A stretch of DNA of 64,000 bases from Synechococcus sp. WH 8109 (GTDB taxonomy: Bacteria > Cyanobacteriota > Cyanobacteriia > PCC-6307 > Cyanobiaceae). Shown piece after piece: positions 8,619 to 17,209 of this stretch; within the stretch, counting starts at the first letter, position 1; every line of letters starts with the position of its first letter. The DNA is taken from contig NZ_CP006882.1 in the NCBI RefSeq assembly GCF_000161795.2, positions 1,116,001-1,180,000 on the forward strand, given 5' to 3'. A program made the translations under genes and the position numbers. Below the pieces are notes generated by a model. That model made no database searches. It was given only the letters and a program-made list of their open reading frames with translations, and had not been told where the DNA came from.

Positions 8619-9604
8619 CCGCCGGCACGTTTCTCATTGCACTCACCTTGGTGGTGCTGGTGCTCTTGCTCTGGCACCTGCGTTGGGTGCTGCTGGTGGT
8701 CTTTGGCGCCGTGGTGGTGGCCGTGGCCCTAGATGTGCTGATTGTTCAGGTTCAGAAGCGAACCCCACTGGATCGCCCCCAGGCCCTGGCGGCCGTACTG
8801 GGAATTTTGATCTTGGCCGGGGGGCTGCTGGGGCAACTGCTTGTGCCGGAACTGATCAGCCAGTTTCAGCAACTGGGACGGGATCTGCCGCAGTTGGTCA
8901 GCAAGGTGTCCGACCTGCTGAGCAGTGAGCCACGCCTGGCGCAGCTAAATGACGCTTTGGGGGAGGGCCTCAATCTGAAAGAACTTCAGCCATTGCTGGG
9001 GTTCGCAGGAGGTGCAGCGAACTCGCTGATTCAACTGTTCTTGATGGTGCTGCTCGCGATCCTGCTGGCTTTGGATCCAAGCGCCCACCGGCGCATGGTG
9101 GTGGCCATGACGCCCCGACCAGCCCGGGAGCGGATGGAGCACCTGCTCGACGAGTGCAGGCAAGCGTTGGGGGGTTGGCTAAGTGGCATGACCCTCTCCG
9201 CCACCACCGTGTTCCTGCTCACCTGGGGGGGCTTGTTTCTGCTGAAGGCCCCCCTGGCCCTGTTGAGTGCCTTGGTTTGTGGCCTGCTCACGTTCGTTCC
9301 GACCATCGGGCCTACGGCGGCAACGCTGCTGCCCACGGGATTGGCCCTGCTGCAGTCGCTGCAATTGATGCTGTCGGTTCTGGTATTCCGGCTGGTGCTG
9401 CAGAACCTGGAGGCATTTCTGCTAACACCACTGCTGCTGCGCAAAACCGTGAATCTGCTGCCAACGGTGGCTTTAACGGCTCAGCTCAGCCTTGGTGCTC
9501 TTCTCGGGCTTCCGGGCGTGCTGCTGGCCCTTCCTTTGGTGGTGGTGCTTCAGGTGTTGATGCAGCGGGTGGTGGTGCAGCAGATCATGGACCGCTGGGC
9601 ATAA
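8615..9604 (+). CDS. AI-2E family (PerM/UPF0118) membrane transporter, copy 2
   Basis: 329 residues, a paralogue of the preceding protein with the same topology and matching motifs (LLTFVPTIGPTAATLLPTG; TPLLLRKTVNLLPTVALTAQ). It starts with an ATGA overlap on the upstream stop codon. The tandem pair probably arose by duplication, and the overlaps suggest the two proteins are made together, perhaps as a heteromer; that is inference. A terminator follows at 9716. Confidence 0.85.
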   Translation: MTAGTFLIALTLVVLVLLLWHLRWVLLVVFGAVVVAVALDVLIVQVQKRTPLDRPQALAAVLGILILAGGLLGQLLVPELISQFQQLGRDLPQLVSKVSDLLSSEPRLAQLNDALGEGLNLKELQPLLGFAGGAANSLIQLFLMVLLAILLALDPSAHRRMVVAMTPRPARERMEHLLDECRQALGGWLSGMTLSATTVFLLTWGGLFLLKAPLALLSALVCGLLTFVPTIGPTAATLLPTGLALLQSLQLMLSVLVFRLVLQNLEAFLLTPLLLRKTVNLLPTVALTAQLSLGALLGLPGVLLALPLVVVLQVLMQRVVVQQIMDRWA

Positions 9605-9715
9605 ATCCAGCCACCAGACCTGTATCAAGACGAACACCCGGTAGCAAGGGTCACACCTAAGACCCGTACTGACTAAGTATTTTTACGGCGTCGTGAGAAC
9701 GACGCGTCGAGCCTT

Positions 9716-9745
9716 GGGACTCTTGGGAGAGGGTCCCATTTTTTT
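9716..9745 (+). terminator. Probable terminator after the permease operon
   Basis: GGGAC pairs with GTCCC across an imperfect inner stem, followed by A and seven T. It lies 112 bases after the second permease gene. Confidence 0.65.
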
Positions 9746-9753
9746 CGACCAGA

Positions 9754-9933
9754 TCAGAGCAGCTGACGTTTCTTTTTTTCGCTCGAATCACGCTCCCGCT
9801 CAACAGCCTGCCAATAGGCCGCAGAAACCGCGACCTCCTGGCCACGCTCGATCTTGTTCAAGCGCGTCTTCAGAGCCTCAACCTCAGCACGCAAGCCGCA
9901 GACCACCTCACTAAGACCAGGATTTAACTCCAT
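9754..9933 (-). CDS. Small basic/coiled-coil hypothetical protein (59 aa)
   Basis: ATG at 9933. The protein runs MELNPGLSEVVCGLRAEVEA then LKTRLNKIERGQ, with a Lys/Arg-rich end (EKKKRQLL). Heptad-like leucines and alternating Glu/Lys in residues 14-30 suggest a short coiled coil. The region is otherwise empty. Small proteins with this architecture are common in marine Synechococcus, but I recognise no named family. Confidence 0.5.
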   Translation of the reverse strand: MELNPGLSEVVCGLRAEVEALKTRLNKIERGQEVAVSAAYWQAVERERDSSEKKKRQLL

Positions 9934-10047
9934 GGAACCTGAGCAACCAATTGAGTCGTAACTCAGCCTTTAACGGCAATGACGTTCAGGGCGATACCAA
10001 AGGAGCCAGCTTGACGCTCTTCAATCCAATAGTGTGTCCAAGAGGTC

Positions 10048-10284
10048 GTGAGACGAGCGGGATTGGACGTCATCTTCAATTTCTCCCGTTACGAGGAACT
10101 GAGGCAGGCCGTGATGCAGCTGGTTCGCGAGAATCTTGACCCTGATTTGCTGCAAGAGGAAGCCCACGATCTGTTCGAATCGTGGTGGGCCTCCACCCAC
10201 AGCCAGGGCCAGTGGAACGCTGAGGTGAAACAACGCACCTGGGATTCGATATGGCGGGAATTCGGCAACGGCCCCAAGCGCTAA
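10048..10284 (+). CDS. Small hypothetical protein (78 aa)
   Basis: GTG start at 10048 with AGAGG five bases upstream as ribosome binding site. Acidic and aromatic-rich: YEELRQAVMQLVREN, LLQEEAHDLFESWWAS, TWDSIWREFGNG. Predicted soluble and helical; no family recognised. Its 3' end overlaps the convergent gene at 10281 by four bases. Confidence 0.55.
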   Translation: MRRAGLDVIFNFSRYEELRQAVMQLVRENLDPDLLQEEAHDLFESWWASTHSQGQWNAEVKQRTWDSIWREFGNGPKR

Positions 10285-10502
10285 CCGAAACGACGCCAGA
10301 GAGAGCCGGAACCAAGCAAGACCACCACAGCAAGCTGATGATGCCGAATTGCATAACCAAGCCCTGTGATCGTGAACTGATCACTGAGCAGCAGAACTTC
10401 GGTGCGCAGATCAGCCAGAGCCAGAAGGATCAACAGAATTGGAAACCAACGGGCCGAAACAGCACGGCGTCTCCGCTCTGAATTGCCACTGGATTTAGTC
10501 AC
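10281..10502 (-). CDS. Small membrane protein downstream of secF (73 aa)
   Basis: GTG start at 10502 inside the last codons of secF (8-bp overlap). An Arg-rich N-terminus (SERRRRAVSARW) is followed by hydrophobic FPILLILLALADL, then LLLSDQFTITGLGYAIRHH and a second hydrophobic stretch QLAVVVLLGSGSLW. The positive-inside pattern and coupling to secF suggest a real two-segment inner-membrane protein. Function unknown; a role beside SecDF is only suggested by position. Confidence 0.6.
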   Translation of the reverse strand: MTKSSGNSERRRRAVSARWFPILLILLALADLRTEVLLLSDQFTITGLGYAIRHHQLAVVVLLGSGSLWRRFG

Positions 10503-11484
10503 GGGAGCGGTCCCAGAGCGTGAGCAACGAGGGCGCCAGGGCGATGCTCGACCAAGAACCAACAACAACCCCGAGGGCGAGGGCGATGGCAAACCAATAC
10601 AGCGTTGCTCCACCGAAAAACACAAGCGCCAAGAGAGGCAGCAAGGTGGTTCCGCTGGTGTAGAGCGTGCGGGTCAGGGTGGCGGACACCGCTTGATCCA
10701 CCTGCACTGAAAGCGGCAGGTCGGCGGCATCCTTGCTGCGTTCACGGATGCGATCAAAAACCACCACCGTGTCGTTCACCGAATAACCAGCGATGGTCAG
10801 CAATGAAACCGCAAAGAGGCTGTCCACCTCCAGCTGGAGCACAACCCCGAGCCAGGCAAAAACTCCACAGACGATCGCCACGTCATGGGCCAGCGCCACC
10901 AGAGCGAGAAACGCGTAGCGGCGGTCATAGCGGAAGCTGATGTAGGTCGCAATACCGCTGAAGGCCACCAACAGAGAAAACAGGCTGCTGCGCAGCAATT
11001 GCTTGCCCAGGCTCGGCCCGATCGTGTCGACCGATTGACCACCTGAGAGGAATGGCCCTGCAACGGGTTCAACAGCCTGAATCACCGCTTGGCCCTGGGC
11101 AGCCGACAACGATGGCAGGCGCAGCAACAACGACTGACCGCCATCCAGAAGCTGAACCCGGGGAGCGCCCAGGTTGGGGAGAGGTTGACCCTCCTCCTGA
11201 GGCAGCTCCAGGCTGCGGATCACATCCGAGACCTGAATCGCCTTGAGCTCGGCGCAGGCGTCATCACAGCGACGCTCCAATTGAATCTGCGTGCCACCGG
11301 TGAAATCAAGGCCGGGACGGAGGGGAGCACGAATCGCAGGATCCAACCAGCTGAGCAACAAGCCCAACAGGCTGATCAGAACCACCAGACCAGAAATGAA
11401 CCACACCTTGCGGCGCATGCTGCTGAGGGACCAGCGCAATCTGAGGACAGTGGCCGCTTGTGCCGATGACGATGCTTCAGTCAT
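10495..11484 (-). CDS. secF: Protein translocase subunit SecF
   Basis: 329 residues. N-terminal membrane helix, then the periplasmic P4-type domain starting at the conserved GLDFTGGTQIQLE, and five C-terminal membrane helices with GYSVNDTVVVFDRIRE, the SecF signature. With SecD it uses the proton gradient to pull substrates through SecYEG; in cyanobacteria it would serve plasma and thylakoid membranes. Lies three bases after secD. Confidence 0.96.
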   Translation of the reverse strand: MTEASSSAQAATVLRLRWSLSSMRRKVWFISGLVVLISLLGLLLSWLDPAIRAPLRPGLDFTGGTQIQLERRCDDACAELKAIQVSDVIRSLELPQEEGQPLPNLGAPRVQLLDGGQSLLLRLPSLSAAQGQAVIQAVEPVAGPFLSGGQSVDTIGPSLGKQLLRSSLFSLLVAFSGIATYISFRYDRRYAFLALVALAHDVAIVCGVFAWLGVVLQLEVDSLFAVSLLTIAGYSVNDTVVVFDRIRERSKDAADLPLSVQVDQAVSATLTRTLYTSGTTLLPLLALVFFGGATLYWFAIALALGVVVGSWSSIALAPSLLTLWDRSRD

Positions 11485-11487
11485 GGT

Positions 11488-12972
11488 TCAGGCGGTGGGA
11501 GAAGGAAGTTGCCCGGTGGGCAGAAAATTGCTGGCACGACGCAGACCGGCGTAGCCCATCAGGAAACGAAGCAGGGTGCGGGTGCAGGTCAGGGCCGTGA
11601 ACAAACTCAGCAGAACTCCAATGCCCAGGGTCGCGGCAAAGCCCTTGACCAGGCCGGTGCCAAGGAAGAAGAGAGCTGCACAACTGATCAACGTGGTCAG
11701 GTGACCATCGACGATCGATGAAAAGGCCTCGGAGAAGCCGGTATCAATCGAGCGGATCAAGGTGTTGCCCCGACGCAATTCGTCCTTGATCCGCTCAAAG
11801 ATCAGCACATTGGCATCCACGGCCATGCCGATCGAGAGGATGAAACCAGCGATTCCCGGCAAGGTGAGGGTGACCGGAATCAAGGCGTACACCGCCAGGT
11901 TGAACAGGGCATAGAGGCTGAGGGCCATCACAGCCACCGCCCCTGGCAGGCGATAGGCCACCAACATGAACACCGCCACCAGAGCCAGGCCCGCGAGGGC
12001 GGCCACCAGGCTGCGGCGGATGTTCTCTGCTCCGAGTGTGGGCCCGATGGTGCGGACCTCGATCACTTCAACGGGGAGGGGCAAGGAGCCGCCGCGGAGC
12101 TTCACCTCGAGCTCACGGGCAGTTTCCGCACTGAAATTGCCACTGATGGTTGCTGCACCACCAGAGATTCCAGCACTTTTGAACTGGGGGCCAACGCTGG
12201 CGGCACTGATCAGCTGATCATCCAGAGTGATGGCCAGCAACCGGTCGGTACCGGCAATCGATTTGGTGAGGTCAGCGAAGGCCTCAGCACCCTCACCATC
12301 GAAATTGAGGGTCACCTCCCAACTGTTCGGGTTGTTCTGGAGCGGTTGGCGGCCTGCTGTCACCAGCTGCTTGCCCGTCAGCGCTGCCGGCTCAAGCATC
12401 GTGAGCAGATCGGAATCAACCTTGTTCAGAAGCTGGCGGAGCTGCTCCTCCTCCGAGCTGGCCTGCCCATCCAGACCCAGGGTTTGCTGGGTTGACTTCA
12501 GCTGAGCCAAATCCAGAGGCTCCGGGGTCTCACCACGCCGGATCTGATCCTCACGCAACCTGAGGATCGCTTCTACCTGGGAACGGAGCTGCCTCAGACC
12601 TAGGAACTCAGCATCGGTGTCGGCCTTTTGGGCACGAAACTCCAACAGAGCTGTGTCGCCGAGAACCCGCGCAGCAGAGGTGGGGTCCTGCTCACCTGGG
12701 AGCTGCAACACGAGCTGCGACTCACCCACCGTCTGCAGGGTGGACTCAGCCACACCAAGACCGTTGACCCGACGATCGAGCACGGCTTTCACCGCTTCCA
12801 TCTCTTCAGCGCCAACCCGGGTGATTTCTCCGGCTGGCTTCACTTCAACGGTGAGCTGACTGCCGCCCCGCAGATCGAGGCCCAGTTCCAGCGGCGTCCG
12901 AACCAAAAACATCCCGGCGGCGATCGCCAGGGCAAGAACAAGGGCAAACCAACCCTGATAACGCGCCATCAA
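11488..12972 (-). CDS. secD: Protein translocase subunit SecD
   Basis: 494 residues. First helix and the conserved LGLDLRGGSQLTVEV entry to the periplasmic P1 domain, a P1-head region rich in Gln/Leu, then the six-helix RND-type membrane domain with AVDANVLIFERIKDELRRG. Partner of SecF. The gene starts two bases after the pdhB stop, so pdhB-secD-secF look co-transcribed. Confidence 0.96.
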   Translation of the reverse strand: MMARYQGWFALVLALAIAAGMFLVRTPLELGLDLRGGSQLTVEVKPAGEITRVGAEEMEAVKAVLDRRVNGLGVAESTLQTVGESQLVLQLPGEQDPTSAARVLGDTALLEFRAQKADTDAEFLGLRQLRSQVEAILRLREDQIRRGETPEPLDLAQLKSTQQTLGLDGQASSEEEQLRQLLNKVDSDLLTMLEPAALTGKQLVTAGRQPLQNNPNSWEVTLNFDGEGAEAFADLTKSIAGTDRLLAITLDDQLISAASVGPQFKSAGISGGAATISGNFSAETARELEVKLRGGSLPLPVEVIEVRTIGPTLGAENIRRSLVAALAGLALVAVFMLVAYRLPGAVAVMALSLYALFNLAVYALIPVTLTLPGIAGFILSIGMAVDANVLIFERIKDELRRGNTLIRSIDTGFSEAFSSIVDGHLTTLISCAALFFLGTGLVKGFAATLGIGVLLSLFTALTCTRTLLRFLMGYAGLRRASNFLPTGQLPSPTA

Positions 12973-12974
12973 CG

Positions 12975-13958
12975 TCAGATGCCCTTGTTGACCAACGCCT
13001 GCGCCGCCTCAACGATCTGATGCGGCTGAATGATCGTGAGGTTCTCGAGAGAACCGTTGTATGGGGTGGGGATGTCCTGACTGGAAAGACGCACAGGCCG
13101 GGCATCCAGATCGTCAAAGCACTGCTCAGTGATCAGTGCAATCAACTCGGCCCCGATGCCGCCGGTCTTCATGCATTCCTCCACCACGATCACCTTGTTG
13201 GTCTTGCGGATGGAGCGGCTGATCGTCTCCATGTCGAAGGGCTTGAGGCTGATCAGATCGATCAGCTCAACGCTCACCCCCTCTGCCTCCAGTTGCTCCA
13301 CAGCCTTGAGGCAGTGATGACGCATCCGGGAGTAGGTGAGAATCGTCACATCAGTGCCTTCCCTCACCAGATCCGCCTGATCGAGGGCACAGGTGTAGTC
13401 GCCTTCGGGGAGCTCCTCGCTGAGGTTGTAGAGCAGAACGTGCTCGAAGAAGAGCACGGGATTGTTGTCGCGAATCGCGGCTTTCATCAAGCCTTTGGCA
13501 TTGGTGGGGGTGCTGCAGGCCACGATCTTGATGCCGGGGACAGCATGGAAGTAGGCCTCCAGCCGTTGGCTGTGCTCAGCGCCAAGCTGACGACCCACAC
13601 CGCCGGGGCCGCGCACCACGGTGGGAATGGTGAAGTTGCCGCCGCTCGTGTAGCGGAGCATCCCCATGTTGTTGGAGATCTGGTTGAAGGCCAGGAGCAG
13701 GAAGCCCATGTTCATGCCCTCAACGATCGGCCGTAGACCGGTCATCGCGGCACCAACAGCCATTCCGGTGAAGCCGTTCTCAGCAATCGGGGTGTCGAGC
13801 ACCCTGAGATCGCCGTATTTCTCAGCCAGATCCTTGGTGACCTTGTAACTGCCGCCGTAATGACCGACGTCCTCCCCCATCACGCAAACGTGGGGGTCTC
13901 TCCCCATCTCCTCGTCGATGGCTTCCCGGAGGGCGTTGAAGAGAAGTGTTCCTGCCAC
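12975..13958 (-). CDS. pdhB: Pyruvate dehydrogenase E1 component, beta subunit
   Basis: 327 residues. Transketolase-like pyrimidine-binding domain with the TPP-interacting segment [20 protein letters not shown], then the C-terminal transketolase_C domain ([21 protein letters not shown]). With the alpha subunit it decarboxylates pyruvate and acetylates the lipoyl group of E2, making acetyl-CoA. The alpha subunit gene is not in the window. First full-length gene of the pdhB-secDF block. Confidence 0.95.
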   Translation of the reverse strand: MAGTLLFNALREAIDEEMGRDPHVCVMGEDVGHYGGSYKVTKDLAEKYGDLRVLDTPIAENGFTGMAVGAAMTGLRPIVEGMNMGFLLLAFNQISNNMGMLRYTSGGNFTIPTVVRGPGGVGRQLGAEHSQRLEAYFHAVPGIKIVACSTPTNAKGLMKAAIRDNNPVLFFEHVLLYNLSEELPEGDYTCALDQADLVREGTDVTILTYSRMRHHCLKAVEQLEAEGVSVELIDLISLKPFDMETISRSIRKTNKVIVVEECMKTGGIGAELIALITEQCFDDLDARPVRLSSQDIPTPYNGSLENLTIIQPHQIVEAAQALVNKGI

Positions 13959-14020
13959 GGCGTCACAGTGATCCCGGCCAATCCGGGTGGTGAGGACAAG
14001 CTATCTCAGTCAGCGCAGGG

Positions 14021-14116
14021 TCAACCGCCCGCCGCGAAGGTGAACAACAACAAAACGGAAAGCAGCATGGCCGGAGACAGCAGCAACGCCAGCTGGCCGA
14101 GGTCGTGGGGCGTCAT
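14021..14116 (-). CDS. Candidate 31-residue single-span membrane peptide
   Basis: ATG at 14116, stop at 14021. MTPHDLGQLALLLSPAML is followed by LSVLLLFTFAAGG: a polar first eight residues and an uninterrupted hydrophobic span. It sits 24 bases after the DUF3082 gene stop and 62 bases before pdhB, in the same direction. Size and shape resemble small photosynthetic subunits, but it matches none I know by heart. Read only from sequence; could be chance. Confidence 0.4.
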   Translation of the reverse strand: MTPHDLGQLALLLSPAMLLSVLLLFTFAAGG

Positions 14117-14140
14117 CCAAACCCTGGCAATGAGCGGACG

Positions 14141-14458
14141 CTAGGCAGGGTTCTGATCGCGAGCCGTAAAGAGACTGCGAAGAAACACCAGGGTCAGGCC
14201 AAGGGCCACAAAACCCGTGCTGAAGGTGGCCAGGAAGGACAAACCCACCAGAAGGGTCTTCAGGGTGACGGCGATGTTCTGGGCAATCGGCGAGCTGTAG
14301 TGCGGGGGATTAACGGCGAAATACACCACCATCCGCCGACTCAGGCCCAGGGCCAGCCAGGCCAACAGCCCGGCCGTCAGCGCTCCGGAGAGAAAACTCA
14401 GCGGACCTTTGCGCGGATCCTGTGGTTCGGGGCTCTCTGGTGTGGGGACATCAGTCAT
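14141..14458 (-). CDS. DUF3082 family membrane protein (105 aa)
   Basis: Starts at the ATG of [20 protein letters not shown], sharing ATGA with the ispE stop. A Pro-rich N-terminus precedes two membrane spans ([20 protein letters not shown] and the [20 protein letters not shown] region) separated by the conserved [21 protein letters not shown] loop, which is the DUF3082 pattern of cyanobacteria and plastids. Function unknown. Confidence 0.8.
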   Translation of the reverse strand: MTDVPTPESPEPQDPRKGPLSFLSGALTAGLLAWLALGLSRRMVVYFAVNPPHYSSPIAQNIAVTLKTLLVGLSFLATFSTGFVALGLTLVFLRSLFTARDQNPA

Positions 14459-15378
14459 GCCTCGATCCTCACGCCATCGCTGCGAAGGGCGCAAGACCAG
14501 GCCTTCAGGCCGGCGAGGTCCAGCTGGGGCGTGAGCTGTTCCTGCGCCTGGCGGCATGACGCCAGATCGGAGAACAGCGCGAAACAACTGGGTCCAGAAC
14601 CACTCATGGCCACCGCCAGGCTTTGGGGAACGCTGTTCAACAGATCGAGCGCCGAACGCACCGCAGCTGTTTCAGGAGCAACCACCTCTTGCAGGTCATT
14701 GCGCAGGGGAGGTGGCAGCTCGCTGCGCAATGGCAGGAGCCATTCAACGCTGCGCAAGGCTTGCCGTCGTTGTTCAAAAGCCGCCTCGTCAGCGAGGTAG
14801 TGGGATTGATTGAGCTCACGGCAACGCTTGTAGGCCCAGGGCGTTGAAACGCTCACCGTGGGGTCTTTGACCAAGAGCACGGCCAGGGGTTGAGGCGTTG
14901 GTGGCATGGCTTCCAATTGTTCGCCTCGCCCGAAACAAAGCTGACATCCTCCGGCCACACAGAAGGGCATGTCTGAACCGAGCTCAGCGGCCATTCGCTC
15001 CAGATCCGCGGGGCTGTGGCCCAAGCCCCACAGAGCATTCAGACCAACCAGTGCCGCGGCGCCGTCGCTGGAGCCACCAGCCAAGCCAGCACCGATGGGG
15101 ATGCGCTTCTCGAGATGAATGGACGCCCCCAATTCACTGAAACCCGAACGGTCCCGCAGCAACTGGGCCGCCCGGAGGATCAGGTTGTCGTCGCCGACGC
15201 TGAGGCTGGCGTCATCGCAGGTGAGGCTGAGTTGTGCATCAGCGGTGTTCTGAAAGCTCAGGCGATCCGCCAAGTCGATGCTCTGCATCACCATGGCCAG
15301 CTCATGGAAACCGTCCGAGCGCAGCCCCAGGACCTCCAGGTGCAGGTTGACTTTGGCCGGGGCCGTCACCGTGATCAT
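14455..15378 (-). CDS. ispE: 4-diphosphocytidyl-2-C-methyl-D-erythritol kinase
   Basis: 307 residues. GHMP kinase with [21 protein letters not shown] at the N-terminus, the ATP-binding glycine loop [17 protein letters not shown] near residue 97, and the C-terminal [12 protein letters not shown] motif. Phosphorylates CDP-methylerythritol in the MEP isoprenoid pathway feeding carotenoids, phytol and quinones. Follows rsmA by nine bases, a conserved cyanobacterial pairing. Confidence 0.97.
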   Translation of the reverse strand: MITVTAPAKVNLHLEVLGLRSDGFHELAMVMQSIDLADRLSFQNTADAQLSLTCDDASLSVGDDNLILRAAQLLRDRSGFSELGASIHLEKRIPIGAGLAGGSSDGAAALVGLNALWGLGHSPADLERMAAELGSDMPFCVAGGCQLCFGRGEQLEAMPPTPQPLAVLLVKDPTVSVSTPWAYKRCRELNQSHYLADEAAFEQRRQALRSVEWLLPLRSELPPPLRNDLQEVVAPETAAVRSALDLLNSVPQSLAVAMSGSGPSCFALFSDLASCRQAQEQLTPQLDLAGLKAWSCALRSDGVRIEA

Positions 15379-15387
15379 GGTGGTTGT

Positions 15388-16212
15388 TCAGTCGCCCCGA
15401 TTCAAACCCCTGGCCAGGGCGACCCAGGTGGCGGGCGCGAGTTCCTGGGGGCGTTGCTGGAGGCTGAAACCCGCGGAGGCCGCCAGCTCCTTCAAGCGGT
15501 CTGGCTCAGCCACACCCGCCAGGGTGTTGCGCAACATCTTGCGCCGCGCCAGAAACGCCTGCTTCAACAGCGATTCCACCCGAGCGGCCAGAGCCGGCTC
15601 CACCCGCTCCGAGGCCGGCAAGGGCTCCAGGCAGATCACTTCCGATTGCACCTTTGGCGGTGGCTGGAAACAGCGCGGCGGCACCGGACACACCGAACGG
15701 CACCGGGCCAGCAACTGCATGCGCACACTCAAGGCGCTGAAACTGCTGTGGCCGGGCCGGGCACGAATCCGCTCCGCGACTTCCTTCTGCACCAGCAACA
15801 CAAGCCGTTGGTAGGGCGGATCCACCGGCCGGTCCAATCGGCCCACCAACCGCTCCAGCAGTGGGCCAGTGATGTTGTACGGGATGTTGGCCACCACCTT
15901 GTCGGCGATGCGGCCATCACTCAATTCCATTGGGGCTTCGAGAACATCGCCCTGATGGAGGCTGAACCCAGGCTGAGCCTCAAAACGTTCCTGAAGACCA
16001 TCCACCAGATCGCGGTCGAGCTCAATCGCATGCACCGCCTTCAGCCCCGCGGCCAGCAGACGCTCGGTTAACGCCCCGCGACCGGGCCCCACCTCCAGCA
16101 CCCGATCTGTGGACTGCAGGTCAGCAGCCTCGATGATTCGTTGCAGCACGGATTCGTCCCGCAACCAGTGCTGACCGAAACGCTTGCGGGCGTGATGTCC
16201 GGAGAAACCCAT
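15388..16212 (-). CDS. rsmA: 16S rRNA dimethyladenosine transferase
   Basis: 274 residues. N-terminal HHARKRFGQHWLRDESVL, SAM motif I LEVGPGRGALTERL, and the adenosine-binding NIPYNITGPLLERLVG are diagnostic of KsgA/Dim1. Dimethylates the two adjacent adenosines of the helix-45 loop of 16S rRNA late in 30S assembly. First gene of the leftward operon and the left border of the island described below. Confidence 0.97.
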   Translation of the reverse strand: MGFSGHHARKRFGQHWLRDESVLQRIIEAADLQSTDRVLEVGPGRGALTERLLAAGLKAVHAIELDRDLVDGLQERFEAQPGFSLHQGDVLEAPMELSDGRIADKVVANIPYNITGPLLERLVGRLDRPVDPPYQRLVLLVQKEVAERIRARPGHSSFSALSVRMQLLARCRSVCPVPPRCFQPPPKVQSEVICLEPLPASERVEPALAARVESLLKQAFLARRKMLRNTLAGVAEPDRLKELAASAGFSLQQRPQELAPATWVALARGLNRGD

Positions 16213-16282
16213 GGTTTAGATATCAGGGTCGCGTAAACGCAAATCGCGTGCGCTGCAGTGGTCCTGAATCCGAAATCGATTC

Positions 16283-16456
16283 ATGCCATTAACCCTGAAC
16301 ACAAGACCGCCACAGCAGAACGTCCGCGTTACGACCGACCTTGATCGTGCCACTGCGGATCGCGTTGGCACCGTCATCGCCCGCATGCAGTGCACTCGCG
16401 CCGAGTTCATCCGCGCTCTGGTCCACGCCTACCTCCAAGAACAGGAGCAGGGCTGA
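16283..16456 (+). CDS. Ribbon-helix-helix (CopG-like) small DNA-binding protein (57 aa)
   Basis: ATG at 16283. A polar leader is followed by a strand-like NVRVTTDLDRATADRVG, helix VIARMQ, turn CTRAEF and helix IRALVHAYLQEQEQG: the beta-alpha-alpha order, spacing and hydrophobic pattern of ribbon-helix-helix repressors. RHH proteins bind DNA as dimers, with the strands in the major groove. Its stop shares a base with the next start (TGATG), so the two are probably co-translated. Likely a plasmid/phage-type regulator; its operator is not identified. Confidence 0.6.
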   Translation: MPLTLNTRPPQQNVRVTTDLDRATADRVGTVIARMQCTRAEFIRALVHAYLQEQEQG

Positions 16457-16731
16457 TGGAAGTCCAGTGGACCAGTGAAGCCGTTGAGGCCAAGGCTCAG
16501 GAAATGATCGTGATGTGGGAGCCGCACTGCACCACCGCTATGGAAACGGTGCTGGCCAACCACTTGGCGTATCTGACCGCCTCGCACCTGCAACTGCAGG
16601 AGGCATACCAGGTGAATATCAGCTCAGTCATTCGGGCCAACCAACAAGCAGATCTGACTCAGGAGACCGCCAAGGTGGCCTTTGCTGGCTTGAGTCACCG
16701 CCTTGAGGCTGTGGAGGGTGCACAGCCATGA
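16456..16731 (+). CDS. Hypothetical protein (91 aa) coupled to the RHH gene
   Basis: ATG at 16456 overlapping the upstream stop. All-helical composition: VEAKAQEMIVMWEPHCTTAM, LANHLAYLTASHLQLQEAYQ, ending AGLSHRLEAVEGAQP. Soluble, no recognised domain. Position next to an RHH protein recalls toxin-antitoxin layouts, but nothing in the sequence resembles a known toxin, so I do not assign that role. Confidence 0.45.
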   Translation: MEVQWTSEAVEAKAQEMIVMWEPHCTTAMETVLANHLAYLTASHLQLQEAYQVNISSVIRANQQADLTQETAKVAFAGLSHRLEAVEGAQP

Positions 16732-16904
16732 AAAAACCCCCTGCGCCAACAGGGGGGCAAGAGCAAAAGACTGACTTCAACGTACCTGCGGCATCCAGCA
16801 ATGGATGGCCCGTGGCGTCGGAGTTCAAGACCACTTGGCCCTGGCAAGACATCGATGTCTCCACCACCAGCGCCTTGCTGCGGCAAGGACGGGAAGGCGG
16901 CTGA
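16728..16904 (+). CDS. Short hypothetical ORF (58 aa), doubtful
   Basis: Begins MKKPPAPTGGQEQKTDF with an ATGA overlap on the preceding stop. The first codons coincide with a CCCCCTG...CAGGGGG hairpin that, read on the minus strand, ends in six T and looks like a terminator. The polar, Trp-containing remainder (EFKTTWPWQDIDVSTTS) has no recognised family. Kept because of the overlap chain; it may be non-coding. Confidence 0.3.
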   Translation: MKKPPAPTGGQEQKTDFNVPAASSNGWPVASEFKTTWPWQDIDVSTTSALLRQGREGG

Positions 16905-16999
16905 TCTGCTGACCATTGACAACGCATCGCTGACCTTCATGCCTATCACTTCCCCTTGGGCTGCTTGCTCTGGGAACGCGAGGCGAGGAGGGCTCGGCG

Positions 17000-17209
17000 A
17001 TGACGAGTGCTGGGATTTACGACTCTTGGGAGGAGGAGCAGGCCGCAACCAAAAAGGTGGCGGCCCTTGCTCGACGCTCGAACCCTGATGACCTGCTGAG
17101 CGAACTACTGCCAGACCGGTCACCCCAAAGAGCAAATGCGTCGACGGTGATGCAGGTGCTGATGACAGCGACAGCGTCACCGAAAGCACTGGGACCATCG
17201 GCACCGTGA
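17000..17209 (+). CDS. Short ORF preceding and overlapping the capsid remnant (69 aa)
   Basis: ATG at 17000. The N-terminal half is acidic and helical (YDSWEEEQAATKKVAALARR, NPDDLLSELLPD) and could be part of a real phage gene. The C-terminal half overlaps, in another frame, the upstream part of the capsid coding frame. It may therefore be a fusion of unrelated pieces made by deletion. Confidence 0.3.
   Translation: MTSAGIYDSWEEEQAATKKVAALARRSNPDDLLSELLPDRSPQRANASTVMQVLMTATASPKALGPSAP

Noticed and set aside
16456-16731. Toxin-antitoxin pair with the RHH protein
   Set aside because: Gene order fits, but the 91-aa protein shows none of the RelE, MazF, PIN or HicA motifs.
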